This document shows, piece after piece, positions 53,017 through 63,455 of a DNA stretch of 64,000 bases (position 1 is its first letter; each line of letters starts with the position of its first letter). The notes beneath the pieces are model-generated. The model had not been told where the DNA came from. It did not search any database and saw nothing but the letters and a program-made list of their open reading frames with translations. Both the position numbers and the translations under genes were made by a program. Location of the stretch: assembly GCA_016648135.1 (NCBI GenBank), contig JADDOH010023735.1, positions 1-64,000 on the forward strand. Direction: 5' to 3'. Origin of the DNA: Agrypnia vestita (Eukaryota > Arthropoda > Insecta > Trichoptera > Phryganeidae).

Positions 53017-53603
53017 GTTATTTTGACTTGATTGTGGTTGACTCATATGTGTTTTTCAGGGAGAAAACGTAATCTGATATTTTGCATTGTCATCTTGAGA
53101 GGAATTACTATAAGTGAATAGTAAATTCACACCAGGGCAAACAGCTATTTACACGCTGAACGTGCGCCCACCCAAATATGGTATAATGCATTAAGGTAGT
53201 AAAAGAACCGCCTGGGGTCGTGTGATCTTACTGAGCCACTCGGCGATAGGAATTTCTTTCAGAGAGAAACTACGCATAGCAAATGGCCTTTGGTGCAAAA
53301 TTGGGGACAGTTCCACCATTCCCACAACCACATGTAGTCCGGCTAGATGAGCCACATTCGAGGTGACTATGTTTCATTATTGATGTGTAACATCTTTCCT
53401 CTCGCTTTCCTGCAATCTGTGGCAGTGATTTCATGAAAATAGAAGGAAATGCGTAACAGAAAATAAGACGCCGGGAAAGCGCGCGCAATTTCATTTGACC
53501 AATGATCGCGCGCGAGGCGTGCGCGACGGAAAAATCATCGTTTATAAACAATGAAATCTGACAGCCGCATATTAAAAGATATTAATGTAAACTTTGTAAC
53601 CTC
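53017..53603. other. No recognised gene
   Basis: Mixed composition, with GC-rich GCGCGCAATT patches at 53478-53525. No coding recognised. Confidence 0.4.
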
Positions 53604-53700
53604 CTGAGGAAGGGAACTTTGTTCCCGAAACTTGTAGAGGTGTTTATTCATATTTAATAAAGAAAAGAAATGTTTAGTGGTGCACACCAAGTCGTGTTTT
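53604..53700 (+). ncRNA. PLE terminal block with hammerhead-like motif 4
   Basis: CTGAGGA (53604-53610), a perfect 6-bp stem (GGGAAC 53612-53617, GTTCCC 53621-53626, TTT loop) and GAAAC. TTAGTGGTGCACACCAAGT follows. The core has G where consensus allows any base, and an extra A before the stem as in the other three. Confidence 0.45.
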
Positions 53701-54245
53701 ATTAATTATAAGATATTAATGTGGTTTTTTTAAACAAATATGTGAGAATTACGGCATTGAAGCGAGGCACACAGTTCGCTCCTGGATCGCATAGCGCGCA
53801 CACGTGTTGAGCAACCCGCTCCCGCTTCTCGCACCAACCGGTCCGAGCCGTACGCACCACCTGAGTGCCACACGAGCCTGCGGTTTCGTACCAAAGTTCG
53901 CGAAGTGATCAGCGATCCAGCACCGCATAATTCTAGACCAGTACTCCTCTCCACCTCGGTCTTTTGATTTCTTTGTTTGTTGAGTAAAAGTACTTGCTTC
54001 TCATCTGACCTAACATTCAAATCTCTTTTGTTTTCGAACTTCTTAAATCTGGCCCCTTTCACCATTAAAATTCCCCGCTTACTCACCTTAATACTCCCAA
54101 ACCTTGCCATTTGCTTATTTGTAATTCCTATGCCTCGCACATTAAAAATTTAAATCTTTTTTAAAATTTAAACTCAAAAAAGAAAATATTAACGTAGCTT
54201 ACAAAATTAACATTAACCTTGGTACCATTTAAAGAATTGTAAAAA
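53701..54245. other. Unassigned, between PLE end and PLE nuclease
   Basis: GC-rich at 53750-53960, then C/T-rich. Open - strand frame 53730-54140 shows no domain. Confidence 0.35.
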
Positions 54246-54249
54246 TAAA

Positions 54250-54592
54250 GTTGACAGACTGAAAAAATCAGGAGTTTACAAACTTCAATGTAACGACTGT
54301 GACGCAATATATATTGGTCAGACAGGAAGATCCTTTAATACACGCTATATTGAACACAAGAGATCATTTACACACAATAAAATAGAATCATCTCAATTTG
54401 CTAAACATTTAATCCAGAACAAACATAACATATCTCCAGATTATAAACCAACTCCCTTACATTTTTGTGACAAAGGATTTAAACTAAATATTTTGGAACA
54501 GCTGGAAATAAATAAAAATTTAAAGAATAATTTGATTAACGAACAGCTTAATATTTGTTATTCTCCCCTTCTAAATATGTTTAATACTACAT
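54250..54592 (+). pseudogene. PLE GIY-YIG endonuclease fragment
   Basis: 'SGVYKLQCNDCDAIYIGQTG' with both motifs, RSFNTRYIEHKRSF (arginine and glutamate), 'SSQFAKHLIQNKHNISPDYK', 'GFKLNILEQLEINKNLKNN' and 'NICYSPLLNMFNTT' to the stop at 54592. The frame is unbroken, so the nuclease domain is formally complete (about 110 aa) but has no RT and no start codon. Confidence 0.85.
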
Positions 54593-54659
54593 AAATTATC
54601 CAGATTATACAGGTCACTTCTAATTGTTTAATAATTGTTTAATAATAAATTAGTATTTT

Positions 54660-54810
54660 AATACACAATATGTATATATGTGTGTATGTATGTATGTATA
54701 TGTATATGTGTATGTATGTATACATATGTGTTTATGTATATGTGTATATGGATGTGTATGTATATGTGTATATGGATGTGTATGTATATGTGTATATGTA
54801 TATTTTTAGA
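54660..54810. repeat. TG/TA-rich minisatellite
   Basis: Units such as GTATATGTGTATATGGATGT repeat from about 54665 to 54805, grading into ATATTT. Confidence 0.85.
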
Positions 54811-54824
54811 TGTAAGTTAATAAT

Positions 54825-54930
54825 ATGTATGCATTGAACATAATGTTTGTAATGTACATATTATGTAATAAATAAAAATTGAAATTGAATTAAAAATTGA
54901 AATTGAAATTGAAAATAAAAAATTGTTTTT
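54825..54930 (+). mobile_element. LINE 3' end, family D copy 2
   Basis: GTATGCATTGAACATAATGT..GTAATGTACATATTATG-like order matches 14912-14975, and both end in ATTGAAATTGAA repeats. Here the tail follows PLE and minisatellite sequence, not LINE coding. Confidence 0.5.
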
Positions 54931-55024
54931 GAGGTATCTACGTTTTTAAAAAAAAATATAGCCTTCAATAATCACTTATATTTTATAATTTATCTGTTGC
55001 TTTCACTGATATAAATTATAATGA

Positions 55025-55285
55025 AAATGTCACCCTAACTTGCCACCCAGTCATGTCAGCCACACGCGCATTCTATGCGATGTATCCACTAATGGGCCGG
55101 AATAGCAAACTGGCCACAGATAACAAGCTCCTCCTGTACAAGGCCGTAATAGGGCCCATAATTAAATATGCGACCCCAGTATGAGGTTAGACCGCGACAC
55201 CCAACATAAAAAACTACAAGTTCTCCAAAACAGAGCGATCCGATGGTTGAATGACACACACTCGACTCTACCCTACCTTTGCCGA
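55025..55285 (+). pseudogene. Jockey-type ORF2 C-terminal fragment
   Basis: 'ATRAFYAMYPLMGRNSKLAT', 'DNKLLLYKAVIGPIIKYATP', 'KLQVLQNRAIRWLNDTHS'. Same region as 6095-6550, with frameshifts near 55185. Confidence 0.7.
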
Positions 55286-55985
55286 TGATATTGCAAAAAT
55301 TCTTGAAAATAAAACATGGAATGGAATTAGTATTGCAGCTAATCATGACATAAAGGCCATCGAGAATGGTTCGATGACAGTCTCCTGTAACTTAATTCGG
55401 AAATAACTTTTTTCATTCCTTTCACACTCCAAGAAGAAGTATCCAAAAATCTCGATATAATGAGTCAAATAAAGTATGTAAGATGCAACACTAAGTATAC
55501 TAAACTTAATCATAAGTCTAATATTAAATATTTAGGAATAATAATTAACAAACATGTCAAATGACAAGACAATGTCAATTTGACCGTGGAACGATTGAGA
55601 AAATTGATGTATGTTTTTTACAGTCTACGCATTATATTAAACAAAAATACTTTTTTTACTATGCCACGCGTCCCAATTTATTAATTCGTACAAATTTATT
55701 GGACAATTTGGTTCAATCTTTTTAGAAAAATTAGAGGTTGGAATATTTACACACATTGCAAACCAGGCAAAAATGGTGTACTTCGGAAAATCCTGTGCAA
55801 GTGTGCACAGTTGTGTGATACATTTAGACGATGCGCCACCATTGCGGTGGCCATTGGGAAGGATAGAGAAGGTTTTTCCCGGACCCGATGGCGTCATCCG
55901 GGTAGCTGTCATAAGAACTGGGTCCGGAACGCTCTAAAGGCCAGTAGTGAAACTTTGACCTCTTTCTACACAATTTTGATTTTAA
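55270..55985 (+). pseudogene. R1/I-like reverse transcriptase fragment
   Basis: 'TFADDIAKILENKTWNGISI' AANHD contains a catalytic FADD-type palm block. It continues 'YVRCNTKYTKLNHKSNIKYL' GIIINKHVK and 'VERLRKLMYVFYSLRIILN'. The following open frame to 55996 ('LCDTFRRCATIAVAIGKDRE') is unassigned. It joins the Jockey piece at the same spot without a gap. Confidence 0.6.
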
Positions 55986-55996
55986 TAAAAATATAG

Positions 55997-56745
55997 TTTA
56001 GATAATGAGTAGTAGTAAGTTTGTTATTAAAGCAATATGTTTTCAATGAATAATGAGATATTTACGCATATGAAGCCATATTGTATTCAAACACACATTT
56101 ATTTTTCTTATTCTTATTATTTTATTTTTATTACTTTTGTTTGTTTGAAAGCTTCTTAAGTTTCCAAGGTAGGAGAATGCTTTGGCAATGTTGGATGGGG
56201 AAAAATGCCGACAATTGTTGTGGTTGGATTGGACTTAAGTGATATGAAGATCCACCTATACTTGTCCCTTAGTAATCCTTTTTCCTGATATAATTCCCAC
56301 TCTGTCTATCTTACCTTTCATTGCGCCTAACGAAATCTATTGTCAGGTATGAACTCTACCGCATAAAATTAATTAATTTCCTACATCACTTGTTAATTGT
56401 CTTCCGGACCACCGTTCACGCAATATCATATTACAAAACCCGCATCGACATTTTGTTATACTCATATAAACCGCAGCCGTGTTGATTGCTTTCATCCCTG
56501 CATTGCTATTAATTAATCGGCGATCAACGGAAGTGTTGTGTCTACAGCATTGACCAGGATCATCAAAGAAAAAGGCATTCCCGCCCCATTATACCCGCAT
56601 CCAGTTACCTCAAGGTAGGATTTTGGTCTTATTTGGTTCTAGTTCTAGTTCTTGCCGTGATTCATTGTTTTCTGTTTTATCTTGTATTTGCGAACCATCG
56701 TCTCGCCTTGACTTCAATTCCCGCAGAGAACGCTCTTCTCTTCTG
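55997..56745. other. No recognised gene
   Basis: Mixed AT-rich sequence. No conserved coding on either strand. Confidence 0.4.
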
Positions 56746-56747
56746 GT

Positions 56748-57660
56748 TTGGGTCTTCTGGGGTATTATTACGACCTTTCTGGACGACGTTTCGTATATTT
56801 CAATATATCCAAAGAGGAACATGCTGCTATTAAGAGCCTTCGCGTAAACAAAGAGATCCTGATTCTTTCAGCAGACAGAGGGAATGCCACAGTGATTTTG
56901 AACCAAGCAGATTACACAGCGAAGATGCGGGGACTTCTGGACAGCAGCACATATAAAAAGATCAAGAAGAATCCAACGGATAAAATCGACAAAAGAACTA
57001 GGGAGCTGGTCAAACTTCTAATATTCCAGCCGAACCTGAAGTTTATGTCAGACATGGAGGTCGAGAGAGACAACGTGCTGCCTTTTCTTGATGTTGAAAT
57101 AAAAAAGAAAGCTGATGGAAGTTTCGGACACAAGAGTCTATAAAAAGCCTACCCACACGAACCGCTATCTACATGAAAATTTCCACCATCACCCAGCACA
57201 AAAAAGAGGTCTTATCAACACTTTGGCCACGAGAGTAAAAAGGATATGCCAAGGCGAGTTTCTACAGAAAGAGATGACAACACTCAGCGACGCACTGGAA
57301 GGCAATGGCTACCAAAAGCGATAGATACAGCACACCATAAGAGCGAAATCTGATTGCCCCGAAAACGTACAAAACCTGAGTGCAAAGGCATCGCCTTTCT
57401 ACCTTTTGTTCAAAGAATTGCTAGAGCTCTCAAGGAAAGAGACATCAAGACAGTTATGGAACCAATTAAAAAGTAAGGACTTGTTGAGATCAGCGAAGGA
57501 GATCAGAGATCGCTTAGAAACAGACGGAGTCTATAGACTCGACTGTCAAGGCTGCGACAAACGGCGCGTACGTTTTCCAAAAGGGTTGACGAGCACAAAC
57601 GGGCGTGCAAACTCGGTCATCCAGGAATTTACGTGTCATTTTCTCCGTATTTATACATAA
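56748..57660 (+). pseudogene. PLE with the RT core deleted
   Basis: 'SLRVNKEILILSADRGNATV' ILNQADYTAKM is the PLE N-terminal RT0-type block. At about 57010 it jumps to 'PNLKFMSDMEVERDNVLPFL' DVEIKKKADGSFGH, then YKKPTHTNRYLH (PLE signature), 'HHHPAQKRGLINTLATRV', a linker, and the nuclease 'GVYRLDCQGCDKRRVRF'. The YIG motif is changed to RVR. The whole catalytic RT core (YADD-type motif) is missing. Two frameshifts follow 57320. Confidence 0.8.
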
Positions 57661-57684
57661 ATATTATTATTTTTCAGAATTCCA

Positions 57685-57978
57685 ATGGAAGACACAACAT
57701 CACAAACCGGCGATATGATGGAGGAGCTTTGTGGAATTGACTGGAGGAATGCAAGACGAAGAATTGAAAATATAACTCAAGATGAACGCGAATGTCGGAA
57801 TGCAAGTCGAAGAAACGTGTCACAAGAGCAGCGTGATAAGCAGAATGTGATTCGACGAGTTCACAATATGAATGAAGACCAGCGTGAACGTAACAATGCC
57901 AGACGTAGAGTGTTAAACATAACAGAAGAGGAACGTGAAAGAAGGAATGCTATTCGAAGAGTGTTGCATATTATGACG
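57685..57978 (+). pseudogene. Helitron protein N-terminal repeats
   Basis: ATG at 57685 follows a TTTTTCAG acceptor-like tract. After 'EELCGIDWR', about five 17-residue units repeat: NARRRIENITQDERECR, NASRRNVSQEQRDKQ, NVIRRVHNMNEDQRERN, NARRRVLNITEEERERR, NAIRRVLHIMT. Such R-rich repeats open many Helitron Rep/helicase proteins. The next unit (EEERDR..NTRQR) is found at 59138, after 1.16 kb of other DNA. Confidence 0.6.
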
Positions 57979-59137
57979 TGACGAATCCGTGTGTTCAATT
58001 TGTGCCCCACTCGCTATATTCAACCAGCCGCTTGGTCATTTTAGTCTATGGCGCGTCAAATGCGTTCTATCTATGTGAAGAGAAATTGTCTATTTGCTTC
58101 TCGACCGGCGGCGAATTGTCATTCTCCATTTTTTACGCGTGCGAAAGTCACTCACAGGCAAAATGTAAGGTGTACTCATCTAGGCCCCGTTAAGGATAAA
58201 TATTCAAACATATTCTGATACTATAGAAATATTATTAACGTCATTAGCTGTGAACTGTTTTTAATTTGTAGTTTTTTTTTTTGTTATAAAGGGCCCGCAT
58301 CACGCGGTAGCGTGTCCGCTACCAGCGAACCGCTAGAATTTGTGACAACATAGCTGGCATATAATGGCCACAGCTTTTATATAAACTATCAGAGGATTTT
58401 CTGGGGTTTATAATATGGAGAATAAATGATGTCCGGACTGATCATATATGGCGCTTTGGGAGCACACATAACCTATATAAAATTTCACTGGATTTCAAGT
58501 AACATTTTTTCAAGTGTCTTATTCAAGAATTATCACAGAACCTGCAATAGAACTTCTTTTAAACTTTACGATGATATTGGAGCAGTCTTATAGGATGTTC
58601 TATTATCCTTATTTTTTAAATGTCAGTTAAACTGTATTTGTCGAGTGATTTTTGCTGATCAAGGTGCACTAGATATCATTAGATTTTTTTGTTTGTCAAA
58701 TATACCACGCTGGGCCTTAAATGACACCCTTATATTATTTTTGTATGAAAATCTTTGTTCCACTAAATTAATCTTTCATGAAATTGAACTATTCTTGAAA
58801 TAATTTTGTTGCAATTTTCGTAATCTATACCTTACTTTCATTATATTAATTATGTTAAACCTGTGAGAAAGCAAATTCTTATTTTACTTTAATTGAATAA
58901 ATTTGTATTTTATTGTCAACAGACATTTCGATTTTTTTACAATATACCTCTTCCACAAAGCGATGTGTTTCATGTGTACTGTCCTAGATATCTATGGTAC
59001 AATTTTAGATTTCACTTAATCAACGAACCCATATTCTCATTGCAATACCGTCTGGCTGTCGGTTTATAAAGTACATGTAAGTCCGAGGAATATTCTTGAA
59101 TAACGAAATAGCTTGTCGGCAATGTTACGTCATAAGT
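57979..59137. mobile_element. Insertion inside the Helitron gene
   Basis: Non-coding, AT-rich right half. Joining 57978 to 59138 restores MT-EEERDR in frame. A hairpin GGTAGCG-TGTC-CGCTACC lies at 58306-58323. I find no clear terminal repeats or target duplication. Identity unknown. Confidence 0.45.
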
Positions 59138-59430
59138 GAAGAGGAGCGTGACAGATGAAATACTAGGCAAAGAGTGTACGCTGAAGGAAGAAATACATCT
59201 TCCACAGTGGCAAAATATCCCCGCAAGTACTGCCGCAATATTATTTCTAGAAAACAGTAACGAGTCTAAAAATTTTAAAGAATTTATTCGTCAGTATAAC
59301 TGTGCTAATGCATTTGCATCTTTCGGAGCGCAAATAACAGACATAGCAGGTGTAGGTCCGTATTGTTTAAAAATTTCAGGTGAAGTTTATCGTAGAACGT
59401 TCCATAGAATATTCCATTCCAGTGCCCAAT
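59138..59430 (+). pseudogene. Helitron Rep-type fragment
   Basis: 'EEERDR', stop, 'NTRQRVYAEGRN' completes the repeat unit. The frame 59136-59525 has 'SKNFKEFIRQYNCANAFASF' GAQITDIAGVGPYCLKISG and EVYRRT. This block (YNxxxAFxSxGAxIxxxxGxGPYxxxIxGxxYxR) is the helicase-like domain ahead of the Rep motifs in Helitrons. The Rep HUH motifs and helicase are absent. Confidence 0.65.
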
Positions 59431-60220
59431 GCGGTAGCAATATCACTGAGGCGGGATACCGGAAGCTGCGTCCTGAGTGCAGGACTAACCGGATGTGCCC
59501 TACTGCCGATCTCCAAACTCCTTAACATCGCTTCAAGGAACCACGGCAAAAAAGAAATGACCGTGGACCTTACTCATGAAAAAACTCGATGAAATGAACG
59601 ATAAACTCAACTGCCTCCCCAAGTTGATTTCTGATATCGGCAATTTAAGAACCGATATGCATGACATAAAAAACACCTGCGAGTTTGTATGTGGCAGAAT
59701 AGACGACTTCTCATTAAAAATTAAAGAAGTATACAGTCGATTCTCTTCTCTTGAAGTACTAAAAGAAGAAGCACGCAATACAATTTCTTCCCTAGAGAAT
59801 TTAAAAAATGTCTTCCATTCACAAGTCCAATGGACGCGCCTCAACAAAACCTATTCCAAGTGGTCAGAATTTGTGTTGTGTCATATGTACACCAAAGACT
59901 CGCATATCGCATATATATCGCACGGATGCCCAACTTTAATAGCAAATTTAATATCACCACATCGGCATATTCAACTCAACGATAAGAAACATAAAACAAA
60001 CAATAACTACACAACCGCACCCAAACTAATTCGTATAATTTATCTTCCCTTCTACTCCCGTCCCACATTCCCCTCCACGCTCTCCACTCGCTGTTAAATT
60101 AAATTACTATATTCAGTGGAAAATTTGTAATTGGCATAATTTTAAAACCATTATTTTATATTTGTTATTATGTTGATTTGCTGTTAATTTTCCCCAAAAT
60201 AAAATAAATAAACAGAAGTC
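59431..60220 (+). pseudogene. LINE ORF1 with coiled coil and 3' UTR-like end
   Basis: The frame 59576-60097 (173 aa) begins MKKLDEMNDKLNCLPKLISD and continues 'IGNLRTDMHDIKNTCEFVCG', heptad-like to about residue 75, as in the N-terminal coiled coil of many insect LINE ORF1 proteins. The C-terminal third is threonine/proline-rich and seems out of frame. A tail ending AAAATAAATAAACAG (60205-60220) follows. Confidence 0.4.
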
Positions 60221-60647
60221 AATTCTGCTTAGCTTTGTGAATAGATAGACAAAGGAGGAGTTTGTTGCAGCTGCCAGAGCAGAGAAGATGTCAACTTCTT
60301 ATTTGGGCCTGGGAAGTATCAACCCCCGTATTTATGTAAATGACCAGTTTGTGTAAAGAGAAAAACTATAGTTATGTTTGGGTTAGACACGCTAAAATCC
60401 ATGTTCGCAAAAATGATACTTCGAAAATCCAAGTAATTAATTCTATATTTGATTTAAACAAGATTGCTTAATTAGTTTAGCTCTCTGTGAAACGTTCTAC
60501 TTTTATCTTTTGATTTTTTAACCGCTGGCTTACGTTTTAGTATTTACCCGCATTCCTCAGTTGCTTTGTTTCATATTTGTTTATTCTCTGGCTCGGACTG
60601 CAAGCGCACGTTACATACAACATTCTCCTTCACTTTAATATATCAGT
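60221..60647. other. No recognised gene
   Basis: AT-rich with a GC-richer start. No coding recognised. Confidence 0.4.
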
Positions 60648-60791
60648 ATGTCTCTTCCATTTACACGATTTTTATCATTAACTATTGCTGGATCGACCTT
60701 GCTTATTGCAACTATTACTAAAAATAAAGAATATATGTGCAAACGTACACTTTTATCAACGGTGTCTAAAGTGTTAAGTGCTCCCAAATGA
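60648..60791 (+). CDS. Small ORF with hydrophobic N-terminus
   Basis: ATG at 60648 opens 47 codons: MSLPFTRFLSLTIAGSTLLI then polar 'TKNKEYMCKRTLLSTVSK' to TGA at 60789. Residues 7-22 could be a signal anchor. The stop lies at the base of the hairpin at 60792. No family recognised, and it may be chance. Confidence 0.2.
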   Translation: MSLPFTRFLSLTIAGSTLLIATITKNKEYMCKRTLLSTVSKVLSAPK

Positions 60792-60834
60792 CATAAGTGC
60801 CATGTTCAACAAAATTGTGAACATGGCACTTATG
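60792..60834. repeat. Perfect 17-bp inverted repeat, 9-nt loop
   Basis: CATAAGTGCCATGTTCA (60792-60808) is the exact reverse complement of 60818-60834. It lies in otherwise unstructured DNA. It may be a small-RNA hairpin or foldback remnant. Confidence 0.85.
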
Positions 60835-61239
60835 ACTCCCTAGCAGTATCTATTTCATCCATGATACAAGCTAAAGTGGCGTGGCTCAAAGAAGATTTAA
60901 AAAATGCGTTTAAATCCCGAAATGCAATTAAACTCAAACTTTCATACGGAACTTGTAAATAAACTGCATCTCCCTAGAGTTCGATTTATTAGACGATAAG
61001 GTATGAATGTTTGCATCCAAAAAAGCTTTTAAAAAACGTTTGACCTTAAACAAACAGTTGAAAAATCTTTGTAATATCGGTAATCCTCGAGATAAAAACC
61101 GAGTGAAAACTTCACATAAATTTCACAACCGAGTAAAAACTCTTCACATCAATTCCTTCCAAAAGAGATGGATTTATTTTCGAAAGGCTTAAAATATAAC
61201 CTTTCCTATTTTTGGTGGCCCAAGACGCATACACACACG
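60835..61239. other. Unassigned sequence with a lysine-rich ORF
   Basis: Frame 61007-61192 is lysine-rich with a doubled motif (NRVKTSHKFH, NRVKTLHINS) made of a 30-bp repeat. No family recognised. Confidence 0.3.
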
Positions 61240-61600
61240 GAGAGTGAGGAAACTCGCCTTGCTGATCTAAACTAAATATCTACACGCGCGGCCGAGTAAA
61301 GACGAAATATAACAACCCCGAGCCTTTGTTCTGGATCACTATATAAGCCGGCGCCTGCAGAGCCGAGTATCTCACTCGCCCAGTGTCATTCTTACGGCAA
61401 AGCGCTCCCCGATCGAAGCCTCACTTCTTGGGAAGCTACCTATCGAGCGGAAGCTCTCGTCGTCTATCGATTCATTATTGTGTACCTATAATTATTGTAC
61501 TTGTAACTTCTGTCATTATTGCATTCCAATAAATACTATTCAAACACCGCGACTTTTACATCATCAACAACAGCAGAGATCTCCGACTCTACAAACGGAG
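61240..61600 (+). promoter_or_regulatory. Probable LTR of a Ty3/gypsy (CsRn1/Kabuki-like) element
   Basis: TATATAA at 61340-61346 and AATAAA at 61528-61533 fit the U3-R-U5 order. TGGTGACCC at 61601-61609 matches the tRNA-Trp primer-binding site used by CsRn1/Kabuki-type elements. No second LTR is visible and the following frame is not recognisably gag, so this is probably a broken 5' end. Confidence 0.5.
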
Positions 61601-61841
61601 TGGTGACCCTTGAGTTCAACTCTATCCAAAACCGGAGGGCTCATCCACCCCCAAATATTGAATGTGCAGTGGAAAACGTTGCAGTCGATGTGGAAACAGC
61701 CTCAGCAAATACTCCTAAAACCTTTGCATATAAAAGTGCAGAAGTCATTAAGAGAGAAATTCCTAAAATTCTGAACACACGATTAATTGCAATCACTCTT
61801 ATTTGGCACCCGTCGCCTGGCAGAGTTGTTCGCGATAGTGG
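61601..61841 (+). pseudogene. Unassigned coding after the PBS-like site
   Basis: Part of the frame 61519-62073: 'AHPPPNIECAVENVAVDVET', 'KSAEVIKREIPKILNTRL'. It could be a Gag N-terminus or a leader; I do not recognise it. The short retroposon interrupts it at 61855. Confidence 0.3.
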
Positions 61842-62001
61842 TACCTGTGGGAGCATTGAAGGTGACCCACCACATACCCTGGGCTGTTTTATGCGCCGAA
61901 GCGTCCATATCAGCCCAACACATTCGCCGCCTGGTTGGCATTATTTTATGCTAAAGCGTCCTCTCCGCCCGGCCTTGCGTCCCAGCATACCTGTGGGAGC
62001 A
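61842..62001 (+). mobile_element. Short retroposon, copy 2, with 14-bp target duplication
   Basis: The 132-bp insert 61856-61987 lies between exact duplications TACCTGTGGGAGCA (61842-61855, 61988-62001). The core from GACCCACCACATACCCTG to CGGCCTT matches copy 1 (25742-25877) with scattered substitutions. Orientation is the same. The last 11-15 bp before the duplication differ between copies, as expected for a variable 3' end. Confidence 0.85.
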
Positions 62002-62358
62002 GACGGGTTGAGTCCAAATCTGATACTTAGAGGTAAAAGGTATCCGATCTGTCGTCTAGCTAAACATCAATAACTTTGCATACCATGCCAGAATCACTGG
62101 CGTGGAAGATGGCGTTGTAAGGTACATACCGCAACACCGCCATAAGAGTAACCATAGTTTTGATAAAAATACGGGAGTCAATATTCTTCACATTGATAGT
62201 AAAGGTAGACGTCTTAATAATTTAGAAGCCCTAAAAATAAAAATATTTTGTCACTACCAGTGAAAACCCGTAATTGGCTTTTATGTTTCACATTCTTTGT
62301 ATTTACTTAAATATTGTTAGCTGTTGGTTTTCCGAATAAATATAAATAAATAAATAAA
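62002..62358 (+). mobile_element. LINE 3' UTR-like sequence
   Basis: The end CCGTAATTGGCTTTTATG..GAATAAATATAAATAAATAA has the tail type of the other LINE 3' ends. Its first 200 bp are unassigned. Confidence 0.45.
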
Positions 62359-62535
62359 TTTGTGTTAAGAAGAGCAAAAAACTTTAATTCGCTCCGCTCT
62401 CTTAATACATTTTACACATCTATTGTAAGAAGTATGTTGGAATACAACTCAACTTTATGGTCTCCTTACTATGACACACACTCTAGGAAAATAGAAAGAG
62501 TATATGTGACGAAACATATTTGTATCATCAAAAAA
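62359..62535 (+). pseudogene. LINE ORF2 C-terminal scrap
   Basis: 'FVLRRAKNFNSLRSLNTFYT' SIVRSMLEYNSTLWSPYYD and 'THSRKIERV'. Same block as 'LRTLYNSLVRSRLESGSMIW' at 14385; it starts right after the tail of another LINE. Confidence 0.65.
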
Positions 62536-62629
62536 GCAGCAATTATATATTCCACCAGAAAAGCAATAGCTCACATATCCGTTCCATTGGTTTTTGGAAA
62601 AAGATTATGTCTTCGACCGAGGTTTTAAG

Positions 62630-62880
62630 GACGTCATGAAAAAGATTCACGAAGTAGGTTACAAAACTGTTATGCCCGTGACGAAATATGAAACTGAAAG
62701 ACAATTCACTACTCAACAGGCTAAACATTTGACAGAGTCCTGAGACAAAACGGTAAAAAACATAAAAATGAACCGTCAGAAGCCCCTAAAGCTACGGTAC
62801 ACTTACCGTACATCAAAAGAACTACAGAAAAAATTAGTAAATATTTAAAAAAACACAACATTAGAACAACATGTTGGACA
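62630..62880 (+). pseudogene. PLE linker
   Basis: 'RVLRQNGKKHKNEPSEAP' then 'VHLPYIKRTTEKISKYLKKH' NIRTT. The LPYIKxTTEKIxKxLxKHNI pattern is the PLE segment between RT and GIY-YIG. The nuclease itself resumes at 63455 after AT-rich repeats. Confidence 0.7.
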
Positions 62881-63156
62881 GCCCTGACCTTGTAGCATGT
62901 ATCGATTATAATATCTCTTCGATACATAGAACTCGACAAATTTTTACATTCCATTGCCATAATTGCAATACTAATTATCAATCAAATTCTGTGATACACA
63001 GAATATTGGGGAATGGTAATGAATATGGTTGACATTTTCGACGACAGTCTGGAGAAAGTAAAGTTTACACTTAAAGAGGCAATACTGCTTCGTTACTGAC
63101 TTCAACTGTTAATATATACATTAATGGTGGGTAATATATATTTTTCATACACATCG

Positions 63157-63455
63157 CTGCTCTGTACTTTATATTTTTAATTTCTATACTCATGTTTTGG
63201 TGCTATTCCTGATACTTTTTATATTTTGCTACTTATAACTAATATTGTTTAATGTATGTTCTTTTTAATTTTATGTTACATTTTTTAGGTAAAAGCCTAT
63301 ACACATTGCTGCTCTTTACTTTATATTTTTAATTTTTATACTCATGTTTTGGTGCAATTGCTGATACATTTATATTTTGCTACTTATAATTTATATTGTT
63401 TAATGTATATTCATTTTAATTTTTATGTTATATTTTTTATGTAAATGCCTATACA
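63157..63455 (+). repeat. Two-copy 150-bp AT-rich tandem repeat
   Basis: Unit 1 about 63157-63307 and unit 2 about 63308-63455, both from GCTGCTCTxTACTTTATATT to CCTATACACAT/CCTATACATAT. Inserted between PLE linker and nuclease. Confidence 0.85.

Noticed and set aside
53730..54140. 136-codon - strand ORF
   Set aside because: No domain; lies between two PLE parts and shows arginine/serine bias typical of shadow frames.
57971..59137. Terminal inverted repeats (TATGACGT / ACGTCATA) of the insertion in the Helitron gene
   Set aside because: Only 8 bp match and the left copy overlaps restored coding sequence; likely chance.
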